From the NCBI RefSeq assembly GCF_900103175.1, contig NZ_FNLF01000002.1, positions 2,122,136 to 2,186,135 of the forward strand: a stretch of 64,000 bases of DNA, written 5' to 3'. This stretch comes from Tsukamurella pulmonis (lineage in GTDB: Bacteria; Actinomycetota; Actinomycetes; Mycobacteriales; Mycobacteriaceae). Position numbers and translations under genes: made by a program. This document shows positions 46,937 to 55,285 of this stretch, in pieces (the stretch's first letter is position 1; every line of letters starts with the position of its first letter). The notes beneath the pieces were generated by a model. That model did no database searches and was not told the origin of the DNA. It saw only the letters and a list, made by a program, of their open reading frames with translations.

Positions 46937-48199
46937 CTAACCCTGTACGGCGGTTGGTGCCAGTTCGTGTTTGCCCGGTTCCTCGGCGGGTGGCAGCGGG
47001 CGGTCGATGCCGTCCTCGAGGCGCTTCTCCGCCCTCGCATCGAGGTACCGGAAGAGGAGCACGCAGAACGGCACGATGATCAGCAGGGACCAGCCGAGCG
47101 TGCACTTGAGATAGGCCAGCGAGCGTCCGAATGCGGGCCATTTGCCCGAGAGCCAGGTGTCGTAACTGAGGAAGCCGTACACGGCGACCCAGGACACCCA
47201 GTTGCCCATCACCGAGCTGCGGTAGACCACCGTCATCAGCATGGGGAACAGCAGCATCGAGTAGTAGCCCTGCCCCAGCGAACCGACGAGCCAGGACATG
47301 GTCAGGAGCGTGCCGGTAGAGGTCGCGAGCCAGAGCAGCTCGTTATTCGTGCGGTAGTACTTCCACAGCAGCCACAGCGTGACCGCGGCCATGATCACCA
47401 CGGCGGCGCGGAGGAGGAGCTCGAGCCACTCCGGCAGGCCGAAGTACTTCGCGTTCCCGGCGATGGAGCTGTTGTAGTAGTCGCGCGCCTCGCCCAGGTA
47501 CGGCAGGGTCTTGTCGAAGTACTCGGTGCGGTCCGCCGAGAGCAGCATGCCCGCGCCCAGCAGCACCAGGGGAATGCCGACCGCGGTGATCAACGCCTTC
47601 CACCACCGCCGGTTGAGGACGATGAGCAGGAGCATCACGGCCAGCAGGGGCTTGACGGCGAAGGAGAGCCCGAGCGGGATGCCCGCCCACAACGCCTTGT
47701 TCTTGAGCAGCAGCGCCATCGCGGCGACCTCGGCCAGCAGGACGAAGCAGTTGAAGTTCGTGTAGACCAGCGTGCTGGTCACGGCCTCGGTGGTCACCGC
47801 GAAGAACAGCACGACCGGCGCCACGAGGGACGTGAGCCCGTAGCCGAACATCCGGATCAAGATGTAGAGCGCCACGAGCAGCGCGGCGGCGCTGAGCCCC
47901 ACGAAGATGTACCGGGCGGTCTGCGGGTCGAAGTACCCGAACGGGGCCATGAGCAGCGTGCCCGACGGCGCGTACAGGTAGTGCGGATCGACGGTGTCGT
48001 AGTTCTCGGTGTAGACGGCCTCGTGCCGCAGGAAGCGCACCGCGGCCGCGTACACCGTGGTGAAGTCGTCCGTCTTGTTCCCGTTCGGGACCAGGATGAT
48101 CAGCCGCTGCAGCAGTGTGAGCAGGGCGAGGGGCCAGAGAATGGCCTTGACCACGAGCGCGGGGTCGGACTTCATCCGAGCGAGGGCGACTGACGACAC
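46937..48199 (-). CDS. aftC: Arabinofuranosyltransferase AftC (GT-C fold)
   Basis: 420 residues with about ten or eleven membrane segments. An acidic pair after the first segment (NGNKTDDFTTVY) fits the GT-C catalytic site that uses decaprenyl-phosphoryl arabinose. AftC adds alpha-1,3-linked arabinose branches to arabinogalactan and lipoarabinomannan outside the membrane. The assignment rests on type, length (Rv2673 is about 433) and exact neighbours (msrB, secreted hydrolase, ribD-like). By sequence alone DUF2029/GT87 mannosyltransferase would be the alternative. Confidence 0.88.
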   Translation of the reverse strand: MSSVALARMKSDPALVVKAILWPLALLTLLQRLIILVPNGNKTDDFTTVYAAAVRFLRHEAVYTENYDTVDPHYLYAPSGTLLMAPFGYFDPQTARYIFVGLSAAALLVALYILIRMFGYGLTSLVAPVVLFFAVTTEAVTSTLVYTNFNCFVLLAEVAAMALLLKNKALWAGIPLGLSFAVKPLLAVMLLLIVLNRRWWKALITAVGIPLVLLGAGMLLSADRTEYFDKTLPYLGEARDYYNSSIAGNAKYFGLPEWLELLLRAAVVIMAAVTLWLLWKYYRTNNELLWLATSTGTLLTMSWLVGSLGQGYYSMLLFPMLMTVVYRSSVMGNWVSWVAVYGFLSYDTWLSGKWPAFGRSLAYLKCTLGWSLLIIVPFCVLLFRYLDARAEKRLEDGIDRPLPPAEEPGKHELAPTAVQG

Positions 48200-48248
48200 C
48201 GCTAAACCGTACCCAACGGCGCTGCGGGCCAGGGGAGGCCCGCCGGGG

Positions 48249-49799
48249 TCATGCCGGGCAGGCGCGGGTCGACGGTGCGTCGAGCCGGTCCAGGTAGCCG
48301 ATCACCGACTTCTGCACGCAGGAGGAGCGGATCAGGGCGCCGTCGCCGATGCCGCCCCAGGTGACCTGCGAGGGCTGCGCGCCGACGACGGTGAGCTGCC
48401 CGGTCAGGGTGTCGAGCGCGGTCCGCGCGGTGAGCGGGTCGGCGGCGGAGGTCGCGACCACCGACTTCACGTCGAGTTCGGCGAGCTTCGGCGGTTCCGG
48501 CATCGTCGGCCACGCGGCGCACGCGCCGAGCTCGAGCGCGGCGGCCGCGCCGAGCCGGAACTCCGGGCCCCACGTGCGGGCCGAAGCGGCGATCTGATCG
48601 GGAGATGCCTTCGTCGAGGCGTCCGAACAGCGGGCGATGAACTGTCCGTCCGTGCCGAGCGCTTCGTCGGCGGAGCGCAGGAGAGCGCGCAGCGGTGCGG
48701 CGTCGCCGGTGCGGGCGCCCTGCAGGGCGGTCGCCAGCCGGGAGATGCGCGCATCGCGGTCGCCCGCGCCGATCCCCAGGGTGAGCACCACGGCCCGTCG
48801 GACGTCGACGTCGGTGAACGGCCCCAGCCGGCCGGCCGCGGCGTCGTCGATGATCCCGCGGATCGCGGCCGCCGGATCCGCGCCCAGCGCGCACCCGGGG
48901 CCGCACTGCGCGGCGAGGGCGTCGATGGTGGCCGACGTGCCCCGGGCGGCGTCCTCGGCGCGCTGCAGCTCCGTGCCGCCGTACCGGACGGGGGAGTCGA
49001 GCACGAGCCGTGCCACCTGCTTCGGGTGCTGCGCCGCGTACGCGAGGGCGGTGGTGGAGCCGTCGCCGACGGCGAGCAGGCCCAGCGTGGGCACGTTCCA
49101 TGCGGTGCGCAGCGCCTCGAGGTCCTCGGCCGCGGCGGTGGCGGTGTAGTCGGCGATCGTCGACTCGTAGACGTCACCACAGGCGGTGGCGGCCCGTTGC
49201 GCGGCGTCGCCGATCGCGGCGATGCGCCGGCCGACGTCCGGGCCGGGGTCGCCGCCGCTGCGCAGGACCGCCTGGTCCTCGACGGTGCGGCACCCGAGAG
49301 CGCCCGAGGCGCCGATGCCCCGGCGCTCGACTGCGACCACCGGCCGGTTCGCCAGCAGTGGGCTGTCGCCGGAGGCGAGGGTCGCGACGGCGCGCTGCCC
49401 CGTGAACTCGGTGCCGCCGACGAGGACCAGCGGAGCCGCGGCGTCCGGGGTGCCGGGGACCTTCGCCCGGGTCACCGACAGGCGCAGCGGCACCTGCGCG
49501 CCGCCGACGGGCACCGTCAGCGTGGCGCACTGCAGGGTGGCGTTGGCCGCCGGCGGGGTGCCGTAGCGGGAGGCGAGCCGGCTCGTGCAGTCCTGCCAGG
49601 CGAGCGGGTCCTTCGCGGAGGCCTTCCACTCCGGCCCCTTCGGCGCCTCCGGCGAGCCCGGGGCGGCACCGCCACCCTTCCCGAAGTCCGTCACGTAGTC
49701 GGGGGTGGGTGCCGGAACCGGTGCGCAGGCGGGCAGAACCAGGATCGCTCCGACTGCGAGACCGGCGGTCGCGAGTGCTCGGGTGCGCGCGTGGGGCAT
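48249..49799 (-). CDS. Secreted alpha/beta-hydrolase-like lipoprotein (Rv2672 type)
   Basis: 516 residues from ATG 49799. A lipoprotein signal peptide ends in LVLPAC (Cys25), so the protein should be anchored outside the cell. The body has the tripeptidyl-aminopeptidase-like fold: PLVLVGGTEFTG, VAVERRGIGASG, and a C-terminal cysteine pair. At the nucleophile elbow, where the family has G-x-S-Y-G-T, the sequence is LAVGDGSTTALAYA. The aligned nucleophile is Gly245, so the usual catalytic serine seems missing. It may be a non-catalytic relative, or may use the shifted Ser three residues on. It is 49 bases upstream of aftC. Confidence 0.8.
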   Translation of the reverse strand: MPHARTRALATAGLAVGAILVLPACAPVPAPTPDYVTDFGKGGGAAPGSPEAPKGPEWKASAKDPLAWQDCTSRLASRYGTPPAANATLQCATLTVPVGGAQVPLRLSVTRAKVPGTPDAAAPLVLVGGTEFTGQRAVATLASGDSPLLANRPVVAVERRGIGASGALGCRTVEDQAVLRSGGDPGPDVGRRIAAIGDAAQRAATACGDVYESTIADYTATAAAEDLEALRTAWNVPTLGLLAVGDGSTTALAYAAQHPKQVARLVLDSPVRYGGTELQRAEDAARGTSATIDALAAQCGPGCALGADPAAAIRGIIDDAAAGRLGPFTDVDVRRAVVLTLGIGAGDRDARISRLATALQGARTGDAAPLRALLRSADEALGTDGQFIARCSDASTKASPDQIAASARTWGPEFRLGAAAALELGACAAWPTMPEPPKLAELDVKSVVATSAADPLTARTALDTLTGQLTVVGAQPSQVTWGGIGDGALIRSSCVQKSVIGYLDRLDAPSTRACPA

Positions 49800-49835
49800 G
49801 CCGTTCACAGTAACCACGCCCGCGGTGGGCCCGCT

Positions 49836-50447
49836 TCAGCGCGCCCAGCGGGTGTAGAGGTAGCCCTCGTCGTCACCGAACACGTGGCGTCGGTGGAGGC
49901 GATCGAGCGGCAGGTCGGGGCCCGTCACGATGCGCTTGCCGCTGCCCCCGACGAGCACCGGGGACAACGTCAGGCACAGCTCGTCGACCAGGCCCTGCGC
50001 GAGCAGGGCTCCGAGCATCCCGGGGCCGCCCTCGGCGAGCACCCGGCGGTGGCCATGGGCGTAGAGGTCCTTCAGCACCTCGGCGAGGTCGACCGATGCG
50101 CCGTTGCCCGAGTACACGATCGGCTCCGGCCCACCGGGCGGGTACAGGCGCGGGGTGCGGTCGAGCGTTCCGCGCGTCACGACGGCGAGCGCCGGATGCT
50201 CCGGCGTGCCGTAGTCCTCGTCGCGCACCGTGGCCGCTCCGACCAGCACGGCGTCGGTCGCGGCGCGCATCGCACCGAAGACCCGGTGATCGCCCTGCGC
50301 GCCGAGGCCGCCGGAGCGTCCGGCCGCCGTCGCGGACCCGTCGAGCGAACTGATCATGTTCGCGCGGACGTAAGCGCGGCCCTCCGCGACGGGGTGGGCG
50401 TAGGCGAGGGCGAGGGCCGCATCGTCCGCGGGGAGGTCCTTGATCAT
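49836..50447 (-). CDS. RibD C-terminal-like (pyrimidine/dihydrofolate) reductase
   Basis: 203 residues of the RibD_C/DHFR-like fold: ANMISSLDGSATAAGRSGGLG, DAVLVGAATVRDEDYG and LAEGGPGMLGALLAQGLVDEL. It lacks the deaminase domain of a complete RibD. The counterpart Rv2671 can act as a back-up dihydrofolate reductase as I recall. ATG 50447 is chosen because the upstream codons run into the divergent zapE promoter. It is the first gene of the minus-strand run with aftC and msrB. Confidence 0.9.
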   Translation of the reverse strand: MIKDLPADDAALALAYAHPVAEGRAYVRANMISSLDGSATAAGRSGGLGAQGDHRVFGAMRAATDAVLVGAATVRDEDYGTPEHPALAVVTRGTLDRTPRLYPPGGPEPIVYSGNGASVDLAEVLKDLYAHGHRRVLAEGGPGMLGALLAQGLVDELCLTLSPVLVGGSGKRIVTGPDLPLDRLHRRHVFGDDEGYLYTRWAR

Positions 50448-50505
50448 GCAGGGACGGTAGCGCGAGATTTTCGACCGCGCCGACCACTGGATATGATCTC
50501 CAGTC

Positions 50506-51531
50506 ATGACGCTGCATCTCGTGGATCGCAACCCGACGGTGACGCCGGAGCAGATGGTGGAGCAACTCGTTCCGCCGGAGATGTTCAGCGAGGTCAGCTT
50601 CGACAGCTACATCCCCGATCCCAACGAGCCGACCCAGGCCGCCGCGGTGCAGACGGGACGCGCCTTCGTCGCCGATGTCATCAAGCTGACCAAGCAGCGC
50701 ACCAAGAAGGGCCTGTTCGGCCGCAAGAGCACCCCGCCGCACGGCGTGGGCCTGTACCTGGACGGCGGCTTCGGCGTCGGCAAGACCCACCTGCTGGCGT
50801 CGATCTTCCACAGCGTCCCGTCGCCGAAGTCCTTCGGCACCTTCGTCGAGTACACCCACCTGGTGGGCGCGCTCGGCTTCAACCAGTGCGTGGAGTACCT
50901 CGCCGACCACAGCGTCCTCTGCATCGACGAGTTCGAGCTCGACGACCCGGGCGACACGATGGTGATGTCGCGGCTGCTGACCGAGCTCGCGGCGCGCGGC
51001 GTGTCCATCGTCGCCACGTCGAACACCCTGCCGGGGCAGCTCGGCGAGGGCCGCTTCGCCGCGCAGGACTTCCTGCGCGAGATCAACAAGCTGAGCTCGG
51101 TGTTCCAGTCCGTGCGCGTCGACGGCCCCGACTACCGGCACCGCGACCTGCCGCCCGCGCCGGACCCGCTCACCGACGAGGAGCTGACGGCGATCGCCGA
51201 GGCGGACCCGACGGCCACGCTCGACACCTTCGACGCGCTCTCCGAGCACCTGTCGAAGCTGCACCCCTCGCGCTACAAGCAGCTCGTCGAGGGGATCTCC
51301 AAGGTGTGCATCAGTGGTGTGCACCCCGCGGAGAACCAGACCGTCGCGCTGCGGATCGTGGTGCTCGCCGATCGTCTCTACGACGCCGGTATCCCGGTGC
51401 TGGTCTCCGGGGCCAAGCTCGACGAGATCTTCACGCCCGAGATGCTGGCCGGCGGCTACCGCAAGAAGTACCTCCGCGCGACGTCGCGCCTGCTGGCGCT
51501 CTCGCGTTTCGCGTCGGCCGACGTGCGCTGA
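50506..51531 (+). CDS. zapE: ZapE/AFG1-family ATPase
   Basis: 341 residues. Walker A is GGFGVGKTHLL, Walker B is VLCIDEFELDD, followed by sensor ATSNTLP. An N-terminal SFDSYIPDPNEPTQAAAV region matches the family. Relatives contact the division ring (ZapE in E. coli) or assist membrane protein quality control (AFG1/LACE1). It is monocistronic, divergent from the ribD-like gene with 58 bases between starts, and ends at a clear terminator. Equivalent to Rv2670c. Confidence 0.93.
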   Translation: MTLHLVDRNPTVTPEQMVEQLVPPEMFSEVSFDSYIPDPNEPTQAAAVQTGRAFVADVIKLTKQRTKKGLFGRKSTPPHGVGLYLDGGFGVGKTHLLASIFHSVPSPKSFGTFVEYTHLVGALGFNQCVEYLADHSVLCIDEFELDDPGDTMVMSRLLTELAARGVSIVATSNTLPGQLGEGRFAAQDFLREINKLSSVFQSVRVDGPDYRHRDLPPAPDPLTDEELTAIAEADPTATLDTFDALSEHLSKLHPSRYKQLVEGISKVCISGVHPAENQTVALRIVVLADRLYDAGIPVLVSGAKLDEIFTPEMLAGGYRKKYLRATSRLLALSRFASADVR

Positions 51532-51549
51532 AGCCCCCGAACACACCAA

Positions 51550-51582
51550 CACCCGCCCGGTGATGTGTGGGCCGGGCGGGTG
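51550..51582 (+). terminator. Terminator after zapE
   Basis: CACCCGCCCGG (51550-51560) pairs perfectly with 51572-51582 (11 base pairs, 11-base loop), 18 bases after the zapE stop. The rest of the gap to csoR (51583-51718) shows nothing further. Confidence 0.75.
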
Positions 51583-51718
51583 CATGGGTGAGGGTGCCGG
51601 AGTGTGAGACGGATCTCACTTCGCTGACACCAGTCACTGTACGGGAACGTGGTGCTCCGGGGAACCGGGTTTCGCACTTTCCCACGTCGGGATCTGCGGC
51701 CCGTTCTGCCGCAGTGGT

Positions 51719-52027
51719 TCAGCGCGTGAACCGGGCGATGGCGTCTGCGGCCTCCTTGATCTTCGCCGCGGTCTCCTCCTCGTCACCCGAGCGTGCCGCG
51801 TCCACCACGCAGTGGCTCATGTGGTCCTCGAGCAGTCCCAGGCCGACGGCCTGCAGCGCCTTGGTCATGGCCGAGACCTGGGTGAGGATGTCGATGCAGT
51901 ACTTCTCCTCCTCGACCATCCGTTGCAGCCCGCGGGCCTGCCCCTCGATGCGGCGCAGCCGCTTGAGGTACTCGTCCTTGTCGGACATGTAGCCGTGATG
52001 GTGCTCGTGGCCCGTGTCGGTGGTCAT
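51719..52027 (-). CDS. csoR: CsoR-family copper-sensing repressor
   Basis: 102 residues, all-helical DUF156 fold. The Cu(I) ligands Cys44, His69 and Cys73 (KYCIDI and EDHMSHC) form the C-H-C set of copper sensors. A His-rich N-terminal tail (GHEHHHGY) may add metal affinity. It lies 5 bases after the copper ATPase on the same strand and is the last gene of the operon, so it controls its own transcript. A fitting operator lies at 54491-54510. Apo-protein represses; copper releases it. Confidence 0.93.
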   Translation of the reverse strand: MTTDTGHEHHHGYMSDKDEYLKRLRRIEGQARGLQRMVEEEKYCIDILTQVSAMTKALQAVGLGLLEDHMSHCVVDAARSGDEEETAAKIKEAADAIARFTR

Positions 52028-52032
52028 GACGA

Positions 52033-54282
52033 TCAGTATCCCTTCTCGGGGCGGAAGCTCCGCAGTCGCAGGCTGTTGCTGACCACGAAGACGGAGGACA
52101 GGGCCATTGCGGCGCCCGCCAGCATCGGGTTGAGGAGCCCGGCGGCGGCGAGAGGCAGTGCCGCCACGTTGTACGCGAACGCCCAGAACAGGTTCGCCTT
52201 GATCGTGCTCAGCGTGCGCCGCGCGAGCCGGATCGCATCCACCACGGTCCGCAGATCGCCGTTGACCAGCGTGAGGTCGGCCGCCTCGATCGCGGCGTCG
52301 GTGCCGGTGCCCATCGCGACGCCGAGGTCGGCCGTCGCGAGTGCGGCCGCGTCGTTGACGCCGTCGCCGACCATCGCCACGGCGCGACCGTCCGCCTGCA
52401 GCGCTCGCACGGTGCCCACCTTCCGCTCGGGCAGCACCTCAGCCACGACGTCGTCGATCCCGACCTGCGCGGCGATGAATCGGGCGGCGGGCTCGTTGTC
52501 GCCGGTCAGCATCAAGGGACGCAGCCCCAGGTCGCGGAGCCGGGCTACGGCCTCACGCGAGGTGGGCTTGATCTCGTCGGACACGACGAGCACGCCGCGG
52601 GCGGCGCCGTCCCAGCCGACGGCGATCGGCGTCTGGCCCCGGTGCTGGGCCTCGTCGAAGGCGGCGCGCAGGTCGTCGGGCAACGGCATCGCGTCCTCGT
52701 CGAGCAGGCTCGGCCGCCCGACGGCGACGGTGCGCCCGCCGGAACCGCCGCGGACTCCCAGGCCGGGCACGGCGGCGAAGTGCTCGACGGCACCGAGCGG
52801 TGCGGGTGCGGCCCGGACGACGGCGCGGGCGATGGGGTGCTCGGACGCCGCCTCGAGCGCGGCGGCGACGGCCAGTACCTCGTCGGCGGACTCACCCGCG
52901 GCCGCGTGGACGGCCTGCAGGGTCATCACGCCCGAGGTGATCGTGCCGGTCTTGTCGAGGACGACGGTGTCGATCCTGCGGGTGTGTTCGAGTGCCTCTG
53001 GGCCCTTGATCAGGATGCCGAGTTGGGCGCCGCGGCCGGTCCCGACCAGCAGGGCCGTGGGCGTGGCGAGGCCGAGTGCGCACGGGCAGGCGATGATCAG
53101 GACCGAGACGGCGGCGGTGAGCGCCATGGAGGCGGGTTGTCCCGCGCCCAGCCAGAAGCCCAGAGAGCCGACCGCGATCGCGATGACGATCGGCACGAAG
53201 ACGCTGGAGATGCGGTCGGCAAGGCGTTGCGCGGCGGCCTTGCCGGCCTGCGCATCCTCGACGAGGCGACCCATGTGGGCGAGCTGGGTGTCGGCGCCGA
53301 CGCGGGTGGCGCGCACCACGAGACGGCCGCCCGCGTTGACCGTCGCGCCCGTCACGGCGTCGCCGGCGCGCACCTCGACCGGCACCGCCTCGCCGGTGAG
53401 CATCGAGGCGTCCACCGCCGATTGTCCCGAGACGACGACGCCGTCGGTCGCGATCTTCTCGCCGGGGCGGACGACGAACTCGTCGCCGACGGCGAGCTCG
53501 CCGATCGGCACCAGCGATTCGACACCGTCGCGCAGCACGGTCGCGTTCTTGGCGCCCAGTTCGAGCAGGGCCCGCAGTGCGGCGCCGGCCCGGCGCTTGC
53601 TCTTCGCCTCGAAGTAGCGCCCGGCCAGGATGAACGTGGTCACCCCCGCGGCCGCCTCGAGGTAAATGCTGCCGGCGCCGTCCATCCGCTCGATGGTGAA
53701 CGTGAACGGGTGCCTCATGCCGGTGACGCCCGCCGAGCCCCAGAACAGGGCGTAGACCGACCAGCCGAACGCCGCCAGCACCCCGATCGAGACGAGCGTG
53801 TCCATGGTGGCGGTGCCGTGCCGGAGGTTGGTCCACGCGGCACGGTGGAAGGGGAGCGCTCCCCACACCACGACGGGCGAGGCCAGGGTCAGCGAGAGCC
53901 ACTGCCAGTAGTCGAACTGCAGCGCGGGAATCATCGCCATGGCGATCACCGGGACCGTGAGGGCAGCGCTGATCAGTAGACGGCGGCGCAGCGCATCGGT
54001 GGGCTCGTGCGTACGCCCGTCCGGCTCGTCGCCGTCCTCACAGCCCGGCGGCGCGGGCACGTGCGCGGAGTAGCCGGCCTGCTCGACGGTGCCGATCAGC
54101 ACCGCGGTGTCGGTCCCCCGCGGAGCGGTGACATGCGCCTTCTCCGTGGCGAAGTTGACCGTGGCGTGCACCCCGTCGAGCTTGTTGAGCTTGCGCTCGA
54201 TGCGGTTCGCACACGAAGCGCAGGTCATCCCCTCGATGGCGAGGTCGACGACGGTGTCGTCCGGGCGGGTCTCAGTGGCCAT
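52033..54282 (-). CDS. copA: Copper-exporting P1B-type ATPase
   Basis: 749 residues. An N-terminal heavy-metal domain carries [12 protein letters not shown] (Cys21, Cys24). Eight membrane segments follow, the sixth with CPC ([13 protein letters not shown]). The actuator motif [12 protein letters not shown], the phosphorylated Asp in [19 protein letters not shown] and [10 protein letters not shown] are all present. CPC plus the CsoR partner points to Cu(I) export. Its start overlaps the 3' end of the small membrane peptide gene by 11 bases. Confidence 0.94.
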   Translation of the reverse strand: MATETRPDDTVVDLAIEGMTCASCANRIERKLNKLDGVHATVNFATEKAHVTAPRGTDTAVLIGTVEQAGYSAHVPAPPGCEDGDEPDGRTHEPTDALRRRLLISAALTVPVIAMAMIPALQFDYWQWLSLTLASPVVVWGALPFHRAAWTNLRHGTATMDTLVSIGVLAAFGWSVYALFWGSAGVTGMRHPFTFTIERMDGAGSIYLEAAAGVTTFILAGRYFEAKSKRRAGAALRALLELGAKNATVLRDGVESLVPIGELAVGDEFVVRPGEKIATDGVVVSGQSAVDASMLTGEAVPVEVRAGDAVTGATVNAGGRLVVRATRVGADTQLAHMGRLVEDAQAGKAAAQRLADRISSVFVPIVIAIAVGSLGFWLGAGQPASMALTAAVSVLIIACPCALGLATPTALLVGTGRGAQLGILIKGPEALEHTRRIDTVVLDKTGTITSGVMTLQAVHAAAGESADEVLAVAAALEAASEHPIARAVVRAAPAPLGAVEHFAAVPGLGVRGGSGGRTVAVGRPSLLDEDAMPLPDDLRAAFDEAQHRGQTPIAVGWDGAARGVLVVSDEIKPTSREAVARLRDLGLRPLMLTGDNEPAARFIAAQVGIDDVVAEVLPERKVGTVRALQADGRAVAMVGDGVNDAAALATADLGVAMGTGTDAAIEAADLTLVNGDLRTVVDAIRLARRTLSTIKANLFWAFAYNVAALPLAAAGLLNPMLAGAAMALSSVFVVSNSLRLRSFRPEKGY

Positions 54283-54457
54283 CGTGGCCCCCGTCCGGGA
54301 TCGTCGGTGCGCCCGCGGGCGGCGCCGGAACGGCGGACGGGGCGTGGGGCGTCGTGCCGTCGGGCGACGGGTCGGCGGCGGAGCCCACCGCGAACGCGAC
54401 GACGAAGACCACGGCCAGGCCGGCCACGAACGCGCCGATCGTCGCCAGTGGATTCAT
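54272..54457 (-). CDS. Small membrane peptide with His-rich tail, first gene of copper operon
   Basis: 61 residues: one membrane segment (about 8-28) and a Pro/Ala-rich extracytoplasmic tail ending in GGHDGH. AAGGGCGG upstream of ATG 54457 could serve as ribosome binding site. It lies directly behind the CsoR-type operator and overlaps copA by 11 bases, so it is very likely a translated leader gene of the operon. The terminal His/Asp cluster could hand Cu(I) to or from the ATPase; that is inference. Confidence 0.7.
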   Translation of the reverse strand: MNPLATIGAFVAGLAVVFVVAFAVGSAADPSPDGTTPHAPSAVPAPPAGAPTIPDGGHDGH

Positions 54458-54490
54458 CGTCGTGACCGCCCTTCCGTCTGTGTCGCGCGA

Positions 54491-54510
54491 ACTATACCCC
54501 CCTAGGGTAC
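54491..54510 (-). promoter_or_regulatory. CsoR-type operator with -10 box of copper operon
   Basis: The plus strand reads ACTATACCCCCCTAGGGTAC: a G/C tract framed by TA-rich ends (TACCC...GGGTA), the pattern of CsoR boxes. On the minus strand the left part is TATAGT, a good -10 hexamer, 34 bases before the small membrane gene, so CsoR binding would block the polymerase. Confidence 0.75.
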
Positions 54511-54585
54511 GCCGAACGGCGCGGTGGCGCTGCGGCGCACTGTAATGGTTGAAACGTCGAATGAACAGGTCGCACGCTCGAGACC

Positions 54586-54759
54586 ATGAACGAGATCGAG
54601 ACGCAGCCGCACGCCTGGGTCACCGAATCGCACCACCCGACGAGCGAAGGTGTGGTCGTGTACCAACGGTGCTCGTGCGGGGCCCGCAAGATCAAGTTGG
54701 TCGGCCGCACCGTCGAAGTACCCGTGTCGCAGCTCGGGATCGTCGCGCAGGCGGGATGA
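54586..54759 (+). CDS. 57-residue protein with CSC motif
   Basis: A short gene from ATG 54586: N-terminal ETQPHAWVTESHHPTSEG, then VVYQRCSCGARKIKL and a hydrophobic C-terminus. The CSCGA motif could bind metal as half of a zinc ribbon, perhaps in a dimer. It ends 7 bases before the CGNR gene on the same strand. Codon use is normal for this genome (GC-rich third positions). The family is unknown to me; similar short proteins with one CxCG knuckle occur in actinobacteria. Confidence 0.6.
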   Translation: MNEIETQPHAWVTESHHPTSEGVVVYQRCSCGARKIKLVGRTVEVPVSQLGIVAQAG

Positions 54760-54766
54760 TCGACGC

Positions 54767-55285
54767 GTGCAGTTCGACCACGACAACATGACCGGGGTGC
54801 GGCTCTCCGTCGACCTGGTGAATCTCCGGGTCGACGGGGAGTGGGCCGAGGATCGCGTCGCCGAGGTTCTGCGCGAGCACGAGATCCGGCGCATCGAACT
54901 GGATTCCGCGACGACCGCCGGGCTCGGCGACTGGGCGAACCTCCTTCGTGCGCCTTTTCTCACCTCGACCGTCGACGAGCGCTGCGCTGCGGTGAACAGT
55001 CTCCTCGACGCGGGGACCGCCGGCATCTACCTCACCGCGCACGACGACTGGCGGCCGCACCTGCACTTCACGCCGGAGACGGAATCTTTGCTCGGCCGGG
55101 TCAAGGCGGTCACCGCCGGCGGGCTCGCGGTCTTCACCACCGAGGCCGAGGGCGCGCGCCTCGGAGCCTGTGCCCGCGCCGGCTGCGGCCGGGTCTTCGC
55201 GGACACCAGTCGCGGTGGGCGGCAGTCCTACTGCTCGCCCCGCTGCTCCAACACCGACGCGGTACGCCGGCACCGTCGCACCTAG
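54767..55285 (+). CDS. CGNR zinc-finger transcription regulator
   Basis: 172 residues from GTG 54767. The N-terminal ABATE-like domain begins QFDHDNMTGVRLSVDLVNL and ends with the treble-clef zinc finger GACARAGCGRVFADTSRGGRQ followed by YCSPRCSNTDAVRRHR, here split at GRQ. The finger binds one zinc with four cysteines and probably DNA. The ABATE domain is thought to sense a ligand. Its stop shares the palindrome CTAG (55282-55285) with the stop of the convergent carboxylase gene. Confidence 0.88.
   Translation: MQFDHDNMTGVRLSVDLVNLRVDGEWAEDRVAEVLREHEIRRIELDSATTAGLGDWANLLRAPFLTSTVDERCAAVNSLLDAGTAGIYLTAHDDWRPHLHFTPETESLLGRVKAVTAGGLAVFTTEAEGARLGACARAGCGRVFADTSRGGRQSYCSPRCSNTDAVRRHRRT

Noticed and set aside
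46937-48199. Naming the gene a generic GT87 mannosyltransferase
   Set aside because: It is possible by fold, but the msrB/hydrolase/ribD-like/zapE neighbours and the length match aftC.
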